Positions 6,619-13,203 of a stretch of DNA of 35,461 nucleotides are shown piece after piece. The stretch comes from a virus: positions 1 to 35,461 of IMG/VR virus record IMGVR_UViG_3300043640_000196, one strand, 5' to 3'. Positions within the stretch are counted from its first letter, which is position 1. Every line of letters starts with the position of its first letter. The translations under genes and the position numbers were made by a program. A model generated the notes under the pieces. The model did no database searches. It was not told the origin of the DNA and saw only the letters and a program-made list of their open reading frames with translations.

Positions 6619-7043
6619 GCGCTCACCCCGGCGAGCTCTCGCACCTGGTCGAAGGTCGTGGGCACCACCCGGTGCTCGCCGGTGCGCCAGTCGTCGCCGG
6701 CCAGCTTCGCCAACCGCGCCTCGATGCGCCGGTCGAACCCGGCGATGCGCTCATCCAGCAGAGCGCGCATCTCCAGCAGCTCGGCGCGCGCCGCACGGAA
6801 CTCCGCCCGCAGCTCGGCGGTGTGCGGCGCGACCGGGCGCGGTGGGCGCGGCGCGGCGAGCTCGGCCAGTGCCGCCGCGCGCTCAACCTCGGTGTGCCGT
6901 ACGGGCTCAGCGATCGGTCCGCTGGCCGGGCCGGACGACCGCTGGCGGGTGGACAGCTTGCCCACCAGGCCGCAGAACAGGCCTACCGCCACCGCTGCCG
7001 AGATGACGTACGCGAAGAGGTGCGCGGTTTGCGAGAGGGTCAT
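6615..7043 (-). CDS. Membrane-anchored coiled-coil protein (142 aa)
   Basis: Starts at ATG 7043 (ATGA overlap). One N-terminal membrane segment (LFAYVISAAVAVGLFCGLVG), a Pro/Ala linker, then a ~60-residue coiled coil (ELRAEFRAARAELLEMRALL onward) ending in a small basic domain. The likely topology is a membrane anchor with a cytoplasmic coil. It is one of several small membrane proteins in this operon. Function not known. Confidence 0.65.
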   Translation of the reverse strand: MTLSQTAHLFAYVISAAVAVGLFCGLVGKLSTRQRSSGPASGPIAEPVRHTEVERAAALAELAAPRPPRPVAPHTAELRAEFRAARAELLEMRALLDERIAGFDRRIEARLAKLAGDDWRTGEHRVVPTTFDQVRELAGVSA

Positions 7044-7294
7044 CGCGAGTCTCCGTCCACTGTGGTGCTCGCCAGGTGATGTGCCGGGCGCACCACCCGC
7101 ACGGGCATATGCCGGCGGGGGTGAGTGGTGCTCGGCGCCGGATGGGGTGGCTCCGATGTGACCGCCTCGCGGGCGGTGGCGCGGCGGTAGGCGGCCCGCA
7201 TGTCGCTCAGGGCGCGCACGGTCAGGATGCCGAACCCCGCCGCCAGACCCGCGATGAGCGCGATGACGGCGATGGTCAGGATGGTGTGGGTCAT
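7040..7294 (-). CDS. Small single-pass membrane protein (84 aa)
   Basis: Starts at ATG 7294 (ATGA overlaps at both ends). Membrane segment ILTIAVIALIAGLAAGFGIL at residues 5-24, then a basic, Pro/His-rich cytoplasmic tail. No family recognised. Confidence 0.6.
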   Translation of the reverse strand: MTHTILTIAVIALIAGLAAGFGILTVRALSDMRAAYRRATAREAVTSEPPHPAPSTTHPRRHMPVRVVRPAHHLASTTVDGDSR

Positions 7295-7620
7295 TCGGTC
7301 GTCCGATCCGGCGCGACGGAGTACTCCGCGAGCGCCGCTTCAAGGCCGGTGATCCGGCCGGGCTTGTAGAGCCGGGTCAAGCCGCGCGGCGCGCCGGTGA
7401 CGGTGCCGTCGGCGTCGCAGTGGAAGTAGGCGTAGTTCACGGTGCGGTTGCCCCCACGGCGCGTTTCGCCGGCCAGCACACGGATCTGGTAACCGCCCTC
7501 GGGGCGGGTGGCGACGGCACCGCACCACCGCTCACCCCACCAGTAGCCGGCGAGGGTGAACCGGTTGACGATCAGGGCGAAGGGGATCTCGCGCAGGGCC
7601 TTGGCCTTGGCCGTGGTCAT
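7291..7620 (-). CDS. Hypothetical soluble protein (109 aa)
   Basis: Starts at ATG 7620 (ATGA overlap). Aromatic-rich N-terminal half (FTLAGYWWGERWCGAVATR), then beta-like segments (GYQIRVLAGE, TVNYAYFHCDADG) and a C-terminal helix. Soluble, no membrane segment. No domain identified. Confidence 0.65.
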   Translation of the reverse strand: MTTAKAKALREIPFALIVNRFTLAGYWWGERWCGAVATRPEGGYQIRVLAGETRRGGNRTVNYAYFHCDADGTVTGAPRGLTRLYKPGRITGLEAALAEYSVAPDRTTE

Positions 7621-7856
7621 CGAGCACTCTCCAGTGCGGGGTAGTAGGGGGCGAGCGGCTTGAACGCGGCGTCCAGCTCGGCGTCCAGCGCCAGCCACGA
7701 CGGGTCGTCCCGGGTGGTGAGCTCGCACGCGTCGTCGCCGAACGGGTCGCGCTCGGCGGTGTCCGGGCCGTCCTTGAAGATCAGCCAGGCCAGGATGCCC
7801 AGCGCACCGAGGACCACGGCGACGGCGAGGATCGCGGCGAGCAGTAGCTGGCTCAC
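7617..7856 (-). CDS. Small membrane protein with acidic tail (79 aa)
   Basis: Starts at GTG 7856 (GTGA overlap). N-terminal membrane segment LLLAAILAVAVVLGALGILA, then an acidic tail with one Cys (GDDACELTTRDD). Unknown function. Confidence 0.6.
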   Translation of the reverse strand: MSQLLLAAILAVAVVLGALGILAWLIFKDGPDTAERDPFGDDACELTTRDDPSWLALDAELDAAFKPLAPYYPALESAR

Positions 7857-8137
7857 GACGCGCCGCCGACCTTGGCCAGGATCCGGTCGGCCTCGGCGAT
7901 AGCGCGGGGCTCCAACAGCAGCACGATGGCGAGCAGTCGCTGCTCGCCGTCGAGCACGTCGCGCAGGCCGTCCCACAGCCGATCGAGCCACGCCTCGCAC
8001 ACGGTCGGCGGCTCGTCCAGTGCCTCGGCGACGTTCCAGGAAACGAGATCCCGGTGCGCCTGCTCCAGCACCTTGGCGACGGCGGCCCGGGCGGCGTCGT
8101 TCGCCCGGTCCTCTTCCGGCGTGCGCTCAGTGCTCAT
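7853..8137 (-). CDS. Hypothetical helical protein (94 aa)
   Basis: Starts at ATG 8137 (ATGA overlap). All-helical, acidic, containing EAWLDRLWDGLRDVLDG and a hydrophobic LLAIVLLLEP stretch too short and charged in context to be a clear membrane span. No family recognised. Confidence 0.6.
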   Translation of the reverse strand: MSTERTPEEDRANDAARAAVAKVLEQAHRDLVSWNVAEALDEPPTVCEAWLDRLWDGLRDVLDGEQRLLAIVLLLEPRAIAEADRILAKVGGAS

Positions 8138-8550
8138 GACGCCCGCTCCGACCGCTCAAGGCTGGCCGCGATCCGCTCCAGCGCCGAGGCGATGCGGGCA
8201 GGCACGGCCGGTGCTGCCTCCCCGCCATCACCCGTATGAATCTGTTCTTGGCCAATGAGCCAACGCATCGCGGATGCCGCGTCCAACTCCAATTCCCCGC
8301 CGATCTCCACCGGCTCGCCCGTTCGGATTGGCAACAGGAGCATGACGGGGGGCACCCCGAGTACCAGCGCAAGCGTGAAGACCTCGTGGATCGTCACCGA
8401 TGTGCGCCGTTTGGATTCGACATTGGCCACCACTGAGCGATCCCACTTCAGCCCCGCCGCCTTACACCGCTCGGCGAGCTCGGACTGTGTCCAGCGCCGC
8501 TCCACTCGGTAGTGCTTGACCTGGGAGGCGAACCACTCAGTAGGGCTCAT
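8134..8550 (-). CDS. XRE-family helix-turn-helix regulator
   Basis: Encodes 138 aa from ATG 8550 (ATGA overlap). Residues ~5-75 form a Cro/CI-type domain: VKHYRVERRWTQSELAERC is helix 1-2 and the recognition region includes WDRSVVANVES, followed by VFTLALVLGVPPVMLLLP. The C-terminal part is Ala-rich and helical and may mediate oligomerisation. It lies mid-operon rather than in the immunity region, so it is more likely an early-to-late or Cro-like regulator than the lysogeny repressor. Targets unknown. Confidence 0.82.
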   Translation of the reverse strand: MSPTEWFASQVKHYRVERRWTQSELAERCKAAGLKWDRSVVANVESKRRTSVTIHEVFTLALVLGVPPVMLLLPIRTGEPVEIGGELELDAASAMRWLIGQEQIHTGDGGEAAPAVPARIASALERIAASLERSERAS

Positions 8551-8873
8551 GACGCTCGCCGTCCCGGGCCGGCGCCGATCGCGAGCGGCTTGCAGTCGTC
8601 CACATCGGACGCCCGGTCGCGCGCCTCCTCAGCCAGCAGCGCGGTCGCCGCGATGCCGTAGGTCTGCACCCGCTGGTGCGCCAGAGCCCAGTCGCGCTCC
8701 GCTTGCTGCACCACGTCGAACGTCCGCGTACGGGCCTCGGCGGTAGCGGGGTGCATGCCCTGGTACCGCTCGCGGCCCTGCGCCAAGAGGCTGGCGCGCC
8801 GGGCCTCGGACTCGGCGAGCAGGTCGAGCGCGGTGCGCATCTTGGCCAGCATCCGATCGGCGGTGTGGGTCAT
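8547..8873 (-). CDS. Helical hypothetical protein (108 aa)
   Basis: Starts at ATG 8873 (ATGA overlap). Almost wholly helical and charged (LAKMRTALDLLAESEARRAS, then AERDWALAHQRVQTYG), coiled-coil-like. Function unknown. Confidence 0.6.
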   Translation of the reverse strand: MTHTADRMLAKMRTALDLLAESEARRASLLAQGRERYQGMHPATAEARTRTFDVVQQAERDWALAHQRVQTYGIAATALLAEEARDRASDVDDCKPLAIGAGPGRRAS

Positions 8874-8983
8874 CGCCCACCGCCGACGTACCGCTGGGCG
8901 AGCGCGGCCAGGCAGACGCCGAGGATCAGCGCCACGATCGTGACCAGCGCCGGGATGGCGTCGCGCCAGCTACCGCGCCGCAT
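8870..8983 (-). CDS. Tiny single-pass membrane protein (37 aa)
   Basis: ATG 8983 to TGA 8870. Nearly all of it is one membrane segment (AIPALVTIVALILGVCLAAL) flanked by basic ends. It overlaps the upstream gene by 14 bp and the downstream start by ATGA, matching the operon's packing. Confidence 0.55.
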   Translation of the reverse strand: MRRGSWRDAIPALVTIVALILGVCLAALAQRYVGGGR

Positions 8984-9167
8984 GGCTCACCGCCCCCCAC
9001 ACGGTCTCGTCGACGAGCGTGATGCGTGCCCCGTGGGGCAGGTCGCAGCACCGGCCGGTCACCAAGGCGTTGAAGCGGTGCAGCGCGGCGGCGGCCGGCA
9101 TGACCACGGTCGGCAGCAACTGCCCGGCGGCCGTGGTGATGACGACGCGGCACGGGTGGCGGGTCAC
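8970..9167 (-). CDS. Small hypothetical protein (65 aa)
   Basis: Start chosen at GTG 9167 because it forms a GTGA overlap with the previous stop; a GTG at 9185 is also in frame. Beta-like segments (CRVVITTAAGQLLPTVVM, ARITLVDETVWGAVS) and a CC pair. Unknown. Confidence 0.55.
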   Translation of the reverse strand: MTRHPCRVVITTAAGQLLPTVVMPAAAALHRFNALVTGRCCDLPHGARITLVDETVWGAVSHAAR

Positions 9168-9580
9168 CGGGTCGCCCCCGGGCACCGGCTGGCCGGGTGG
9201 CCCTGGCGGATCGTGCGGCTGGCCTCGTGCTGGTCACACACCGCCGGGATCGAGCTGTCCACCAGGCCGCACGCGGCCTTGACGCACCCGCAGGCGTCCT
9301 CGATGGCGCTCCCCGACCAGGAGCGGCCGATGTGCCACGCGCCGGTCGCCTCGGCCAGAGCGAGCGGGGCGAGCGGCGAGTCCTCCGCGCGGTGCCGGCC
9401 GGTGTACGGCGGGCGCAGGCCCACCCAGCCCTCCGCGTCCGTGACGATCGGCAAGGTGGTCAGCGGGCGGCCCTCTTCGTCGCGCTGCTGGTGGCGCTCG
9501 CGGTAGACCTTCGCGCCATCGCGCCAGGGGGACGGCATCGGCAGGCCGCCGAAGGGCTGGGTGAAGTCGAAGCCGCTCAT
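9164..9580 (-). CDS. Protein with C-terminal Cys/His metal-binding motif (138 aa)
   Basis: Starts at ATG 9580 (ATGA overlap). The C-terminal third has CGCVKAACGLV, AVCDQHEA, then HPASRCPG, a Cys/His pattern often seen in actinobacterial hypothetical proteins and likely zinc-binding. The N-terminal two thirds is polar and aromatic (GWVGLRPPYTGRHR). Function unknown. Confidence 0.65.
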   Translation of the reverse strand: MSGFDFTQPFGGLPMPSPWRDGAKVYRERHQQRDEEGRPLTTLPIVTDAEGWVGLRPPYTGRHRAEDSPLAPLALAEATGAWHIGRSWSGSAIEDACGCVKAACGLVDSSIPAVCDQHEASRTIRQGHPASRCPGATR

Positions 9581-10080
9581 GCCGTCACCGCGGCGGGCTG
9601 CTCGCGCTCGCGCTCGACGTTCAGCACCGGGTGGCAGCGCCACTCGACCTGCTCGACGACCTCGGTCACGGTGATCGTCGGGACGGCGGCCAGCGCCTCC
9701 GGGTCCTTGACCTCGGTGGTGACCTCGGTCGTGCCGGTGACCACCCGCGTGCAGACGTCGGCACGCTCGCAGATCAGCTTGACCCGGAGGCCCCGGAACG
9801 CGCCGATGAGGTAGTACTGGCCGTTGTCCGATGCCGCCTTGTCCTTCTTCCCGGGCATCGCGCTGGCCCACGCCGCGAGCTGCTGGCGCTGCTCGTCGGG
9901 GCCGTAGGGGATCACGGTCACGTAGCTGCCGGTGCCGGTGTGGGGCAGTTCCAGTTCGGGGTGTTGTTCCAGCGCGCGGGCGAGCGCCCGCAGGCCCTCG
10001 ATGTACTCGTTCCGCCGGTGGGCGTCCCGCTTGGCCGTCGCGATGTCCGTCACGCGGTTGTCGGGTAGCGTCTGGGTCAT
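9577..10080 (-). CDS. Hypothetical early protein (167 aa)
   Basis: Starts at ATG 10080, with a GAGAGG motif upstream. N-terminal helical segment (DAHRRNEYIEGLRALARALE), then a beta-rich domain (SYVTVIPYG, YYLIGAFRGLRVKLICERAD, TEVTTEVKDPEALAAV). The mixed fold looks like a compact accessory protein; I cannot name it. A 22-codon reading frame ends in an ATGA overlap with this start. Confidence 0.65.
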   Translation of the reverse strand: MTQTLPDNRVTDIATAKRDAHRRNEYIEGLRALARALEQHPELELPHTGTGSYVTVIPYGPDEQRQQLAAWASAMPGKKDKAASDNGQYYLIGAFRGLRVKLICERADVCTRVVTGTTEVTTEVKDPEALAAVPTITVTEVVEQVEWRCHPVLNVEREREQPAAVTA

Positions 10081-10145
10081 GGCTGGACCTCTCGTGTAGG
10101 TCTGGGTATCTGGGGGCCCCCGGTGCACGCCGGGGGCTTCTTCAT
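10077..10145 (-). CDS. Possible 22-aa leader peptide
   Basis: ATG 10145 to TGA 10077, ending in an ATGA overlap with the following start, as elsewhere in the operon. It begins MKKPPACTGG. There is no clear ribosome site, and the frame runs through the hairpin at 10116-10137, so it may be a chance frame. Confidence 0.25.
   Translation of the reverse strand: MKKPPACTGGPQIPRPTREVQP
10116..10137. terminator. GC hairpin in a non-coding gap
   Basis: GCCCCCGG pairs with CCGGGGGC around a 6-nt loop. TTCTTC follows on the plus strand; no U-run follows on the minus strand, the direction of transcription here. It may attenuate or process the early transcript. The surrounding gap (10081-10220) otherwise holds two GCCGGCCGG blocks. 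Confidence 0.45.
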
Positions 10146-10220
10146 GTCGTGGCCCGGCCGGCCGGCTGACTTGCGTCGAGCTACATGTGGGCGGCGTGGT
10201 CTTGCCGGCCGGCCGGGTGA

Positions 10221-10484
10221 TCAGGGGGAGGCGGCCGGCGGCGACCCCTCAGCGCCAGCCGGCCACCCCCCGACCCGGCCGGTGCTCAGGGCGACCGCTA
10301 GCGCCCTGCCTGGCGGGGCACCGGGGTTGCAGCCCCGGGAGCGACCGATCGGGAGCTTGTCCAGCGCGAGCAGCACCGAGGCGAGCGCGGCAACGGGGAG
10401 CATGCCGATGCGGGGGCGAGTCGGCTGGGTCGGACGGGGCCTCGGCGGGCGGGTCGGCGTAGGGCCGATCGGGCCGGGGCTCAT
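10221..10484 (-). CDS. Proline-rich small protein with one hydrophobic segment (87 aa)
   Basis: Starts at ATG 10484 with ATGA overlap on the methyltransferase stop. The N-terminus is Pro/Arg-rich (PTPTRPPRPRPTQPTRP), then a hydrophobic stretch (MLPVAALASVLLAL), then a Gly/Pro-rich tail. Low complexity; the overlap is the main support. Perhaps membrane-associated. Confidence 0.5.
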   Translation of the reverse strand: MSPGPIGPTPTRPPRPRPTQPTRPRIGMLPVAALASVLLALDKLPIGRSRGCNPGAPPGRALAVALSTGRVGGWPAGAEGSPPAASP

Positions 10485-11242
10485 GAGGCGTCCTGTTTGG
10501 TGAGCGGCAGGACGTCCTGAGACAGCCGATTGACGATGGCCTCGCAGTACCGCTCGTCCGCTTCGATCAGCACCGAGCGGCGGCCGGAGAGGCGGGCGGC
10601 AACCGCAGTCGATCCGCTGCCGGCGAACGGGTCGAGCACGATGCCGGCGGGCGGACAGGCGTACTCGATCAGCGGGCGCAAGAGCTTGACGGGTTTCTCC
10701 ACCGGGTGAATGGACGCTCGCCGCCGCATGCTCGCCGCGTCAATGACCGAGTGGACAAGCCGAGTGCCGTCGTCGATCCAGCGCCCATGGCTCTTCGTGC
10801 CGCCCCAGTGGGACGGCTTCGAGCCGCCCGGGCCGCGCGGTGCGGTACGGCGGGTCACGGTTTCACGAACCGCCTCGTGGTGGATATTTGACCAGCGCCC
10901 TTGGTACCAGTGGAGGGCCATTTCGTGGACGCGCCGAAACCGGTCAACGTGCATGCCCACGCCCCACGGTTTGCGCCAGACAACATCCTGCGAAAGCCGC
11001 CAGGCGGCGAACTCGTCGCGGCGGTCGAGGAACATGCGCATGGACCCGAAGCACCAGAGGCTGCCGGTCACCTCGGCCGCCACCGCTGGCCAACCGTCCG
11101 GCCAGCGATCCCACTGCAGGGACGTCTCGCCGTACGGCGGGTCAGCTACGGCAAGGTCGAACCGCTGGCCGAGCTCGGGCAGCACCTCCCTGCAGTCACC
11201 GAGGTAGAGAGCGGTGGCGTCGTCGGAGTAGTAGGGCGTCAC
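10481..11242 (-). CDS. DNA (adenine-N6 type) methyltransferase
   Basis: Encodes 253 aa from GTG 11242 (GTGA overlap). Motif IV DPPY lies at residues 34-37 and motif I DPFAGSGSTAV at ~204-214, with HPVEKP just before, so the order is the circularly permuted one of beta-class methyltransferases. DPPY favours N6-adenine methylation over N4-cytosine (usually SPPY). No restriction gene lies beside it, so it is an orphan that probably protects phage DNA from host restriction or marks regulatory sites. Length is normal and motifs intact. Confidence 0.88.
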   Translation of the reverse strand: MTPYYSDDATALYLGDCREVLPELGQRFDLAVADPPYGETSLQWDRWPDGWPAVAAEVTGSLWCFGSMRMFLDRRDEFAAWRLSQDVVWRKPWGVGMHVDRFRRVHEMALHWYQGRWSNIHHEAVRETVTRRTAPRGPGGSKPSHWGGTKSHGRWIDDGTRLVHSVIDAASMRRRASIHPVEKPVKLLRPLIEYACPPAGIVLDPFAGSGSTAVAARLSGRRSVLIEADERYCEAIVNRLSQDVLPLTKQDAS

Positions 11243-11442
11243 CGGGTACCCCTCACCCGGCGCGGCAGCAGCCGCGTGTGGGCCAGCGACAGCAGCAGCG
11301 CCGTGCCGCCGATCGCGGCCTCGGCGAACCCCGGGGGCAGGCGGTGGCCGGCCAGCACGGTCGACGCGGCGAGGATGGCGGAGGCTCCCACGGCGATCAG
11401 GGCCAGCAGCGCGTAGCAGACGACGCGGTCGCTGCGGGTCAT
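11239..11442 (-). CDS. Small two-pass membrane protein (67 aa)
   Basis: Starts at ATG 11442 (ATGA overlap). Two hydrophobic segments: VVCYALLALIAVGASAILAA and AAIGGTALLLSLA, with basic termini (RRVRGTR). Second gene of the early operon. Function unknown; early membrane proteins can act in superinfection exclusion. Confidence 0.6.
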   Translation of the reverse strand: MTRSDRVVCYALLALIAVGASAILAASTVLAGHRLPPGFAEAAIGGTALLLSLAHTRLLPRRVRGTR

Positions 11443-11672
11443 GAGGTCACGCTCGCGGCGGCCTCGGGGCGGACGGTGGCGCTGACCTCGATGCGACCGG
11501 CGAACCACCCGGCGAGGGTCGCCTTGCTGACCGGAATACCCGTCACGGACTCGATTTCGGCGGAGATCTTGCGCCAGCTCTTGCCCGGCCAGCGCGCGGT
11601 CACGAAGTCAGCCAAGGTCCCATCGAGCCGGACCTCAATCAACTGGTAGAGGAGGCTGGGAGACTGTTCCAT
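11439..11672 (-). CDS. First gene of early operon, small helix-turn-helix-like protein (77 aa)
   Basis: ATG 11672 to TGA 11439. The middle (SWRKISAEIESVTGIPVSKA then LAGWFAG) resembles a helix-turn-helix of phage Cro or excisionase-type proteins. There is no ribosome-binding site; a -35/-10 pair places the predicted transcript start at the ATG itself, so translation is probably leaderless. Its position opposite the repressor fits a Cro-like or early activator role. The exact family is not recognised. Confidence 0.65.
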   Translation of the reverse strand: MEQSPSLLYQLIEVRLDGTLADFVTARWPGKSWRKISAEIESVTGIPVSKATLAGWFAGRIEVSATVRPEAAASVTS

Positions 11673-11679
11673 GGCGAGT

Positions 11680-11709
11680 AGTGTGGGCGCTGACGCGTGA
11701 GCTTGTCAA
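11680..11709 (-). promoter_or_regulatory. Early leftward promoter, probably leaderless
   Basis: TTGACA at 11709-11704, 18-bp spacer, CACACT at 11685-11680. Seven bases separate the -10 from the ATG at 11672, so the transcript should begin at the start codon. The -35 is a perfect consensus; the -10 is weak (A2, A4, T6 match). Confidence 0.55.
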
Positions 11710-11732
11710 TGGCAAGTCCATCGGCCGTTTGG

Positions 11733-11756
11733 CTAGTCGCTCCGTCAGGTGACTAG
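11733..11756. promoter_or_regulatory. Inverted repeat, candidate operator
   Basis: CTAGTC (11733-11738) and GACTAG (11751-11756) with a 12-bp spacer, between the divergent promoters and just upstream of the leftward -35. Placement suits a repressor site; binding is inferred. Confidence 0.4.
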
Positions 11757-11798
11757 GAGTCTGGACACTTGCAAGGTCTCTGGCCACCGTCCAGACTC
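11757..11798. promoter_or_regulatory. 10-bp perfect inverted repeat over the repressor promoter
   Basis: GAGTCTGGAC (11757-11766) and GTCCAGACTC (11789-11798), centres 32 bp apart, about three helical turns. The right arm contains the predicted rightward -10 and the left arm ends just before its -35, so a bound dimer pair would block repressor transcription. Confidence 0.55.
11769..11797 (+). promoter_or_regulatory. Rightward repressor promoter, probably leaderless
   Basis: TTGCAA (11769-11774), 17-bp spacer, CAGACT (11792-11797), then seven bases to the ATG at 11805. The -10 type and 7-nt spacing match the divergent early promoter. Confidence 0.5.
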
Positions 11799-11804
11799 AT
11801 AGCC

Positions 11805-12287
11805 ATGACAATTACTGGGGAGGAACGCTCGACCACCGAGCGGCGGAACGTGCCCATGGACACGTTCGGGATGCGGCTCATGCTGGCCAGGGCGTACGCG
11901 GGGCACATATCGATCCGGGATGCCGCCGACCTCTGCGGCCTCGGACGGGGCGCGTGGACCAACTGGGAGAAGGAGGCGAAGCCCTCCGATAAGTGGGAGA
12001 CCTGCGAGATCATCAGCGAAAAGCTGGGCGTCGATTTCGAGTGGTTGTTCCACGGAGGCCCGCTTACGCCCGAGCCCAGGCGGCGCCGCGACCGGCACGG
12101 ACGGGGCGAGGGCGGCCAGCCTGGCGGCCGTGCCGTAACGTCGGCGTATCCCGGTCTGGCCGTTCGGCCATCGCACGGACCGCTGATCACCGGCCAGAAG
12201 CCAGGCATTCACCGACCGAACGGTGGACGTCCCGGCACGCCGCCACCCGCGGAGCTCAACCGTCCGCACATCCTGGCTCGGCCGTAA
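11805..12287 (+). CDS. Putative immunity repressor (HTH)
   Basis: ATG 11805 to TAA 12287, 160 aa. A Cro/CI-like helix-turn-helix covers residues ~20-80: MRLMLARAYAGHISIRDAA, LCGLGRGAWTNWEKEA, then ISEKLGVDFEWLFHGG. The distal ~75 residues are basic and Pro/Gly-rich without obvious fold. The only large rightward regulator, divergent from the early operon and just upstream of integrase, it is the best candidate for the lysogeny repressor. I chose this ATG because a promoter places the transcript start there; an ATG at 11856 is the alternative. No C-terminal peptidase domain is present, so RecA-driven self-cleavage is not expected. Confidence 0.75.
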   Translation: MTITGEERSTTERRNVPMDTFGMRLMLARAYAGHISIRDAADLCGLGRGAWTNWEKEAKPSDKWETCEIISEKLGVDFEWLFHGGPLTPEPRRRRDRHGRGEGGQPGGRAVTSAYPGLAVRPSHGPLITGQKPGIHRPNGGRPGTPPPAELNRPHILARP

Positions 12288-12294
12288 GGCGCGA

Positions 12295-13203
12295 ATGATG
12301 CTCGCATCCTTGGATCAACACGTAGGGCGAGATCACGATGACGCGATGGAGTCATCGACCATGATCGAAGCCCACATCACCACACTGATCTCTATCAACC
12401 GCGCGGACACGACGATCTTCTACGCCGAGCGTTGCCTCCGCCAGGCCGACCGCGAACTGAAGTACGGACTGCCGGTCGCCAGCCGGCAGGAGATCGAGAC
12501 CTGGCTGGCGCACCGGGTGCCCCGCGACGACCCGATCGCGGCCGCCAACTGGCAGCCCTGGTCGACATGGACGCGGATCAACTACTACGGCCACCTGCGC
12601 CGGTTCTTCACCTGGGCCACGGACCCCGATGATCCGTGGATCTCGATGGACCCGATGCGCGGGATCAAGCCGCCCTCGGCACCGAAGGGCATCCCGCACC
12701 CCATGCCCATCGACCTGGCCCACTGGGCGGTCACCGAGGCCGAGCAGCCCTTCCGCCGCGTCTGCATCCTCGCCGCCTACGCCGGCCTACGGCGCGCCGA
12801 GATCACCCGGCTACACAGGGAGCACATCACCCAGTCGATGATCAGGGTGATCAGCGGCAAGGGAGATAAGGACGCGCTCCTCCCGTGCCACCCCGCCATC
12901 TGGGCCGAGGTCTGCGACCTGCCGCCCGGCCCGCTGATCCACCGGCCCGCCTACCGGCGCGGCACCAGCGGCGAGCTCACCCCGGACTGGGTCGGGTCCA
13001 GCACGAACCGCTACCTCAAGCGCCACGGCATCCCGGACACGATCCACTCGCTGCGACACCTGTACGTCACCGAGGCGCACAGGCAGACGGGCGACCTCCT
13101 GAAGACCCAGAAGCTCGCCCGCCATGCCTCATCCGACACGACCGCGGGCTACGCCTTCATCGACGAAGACCTGAGCGCCATCGTGTTCGCCATCGCGATC
13201 TAG
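12295..13203 (+). CDS. int: Tyrosine integrase
   Basis: Encodes 302 aa from ATG 12295 (AAGG 5 nt upstream, 7 bp after the repressor stop); ATG 12346 is an alternative. An N-terminal SAM-like core-binding domain (YAERCLRQADRELKYG to INYYGHLRRFFTWAT) precedes the catalytic domain. From this start the active residues are Arg166 (AGLRRAEITRL), Lys189 (SGKGDK), His251 and Arg254 (HSLRHL), His277 and nucleophile Tyr286 (RHASSDTTAGY), all intact. It would recombine attP with a bacterial attB. It lacks a long arm-binding N-terminus. Its stop shares the palindrome CTAG with the opposing gene's stop. Probably co-transcribed with the repressor. Confidence 0.93.
   Translation: MMLASLDQHVGRDHDDAMESSTMIEAHITTLISINRADTTIFYAERCLRQADRELKYGLPVASRQEIETWLAHRVPRDDPIAAANWQPWSTWTRINYYGHLRRFFTWATDPDDPWISMDPMRGIKPPSAPKGIPHPMPIDLAHWAVTEAEQPFRRVCILAAYAGLRRAEITRLHREHITQSMIRVISGKGDKDALLPCHPAIWAEVCDLPPGPLIHRPAYRRGTSGELTPDWVGSSTNRYLKRHGIPDTIHSLRHLYVTEAHRQTGDLLKTQKLARHASSDTTAGYAFIDEDLSAIVFAIAI

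Noticed and set aside
10321-10338. tRNA-like anticodon arm (CCGGGG-TTGCAG-CCCCGG)
   Set aside because: A neat hairpin, but no D arm, no GTTCGA-type loop and no acceptor stem can be built around it; it lies within the 87-aa gene.
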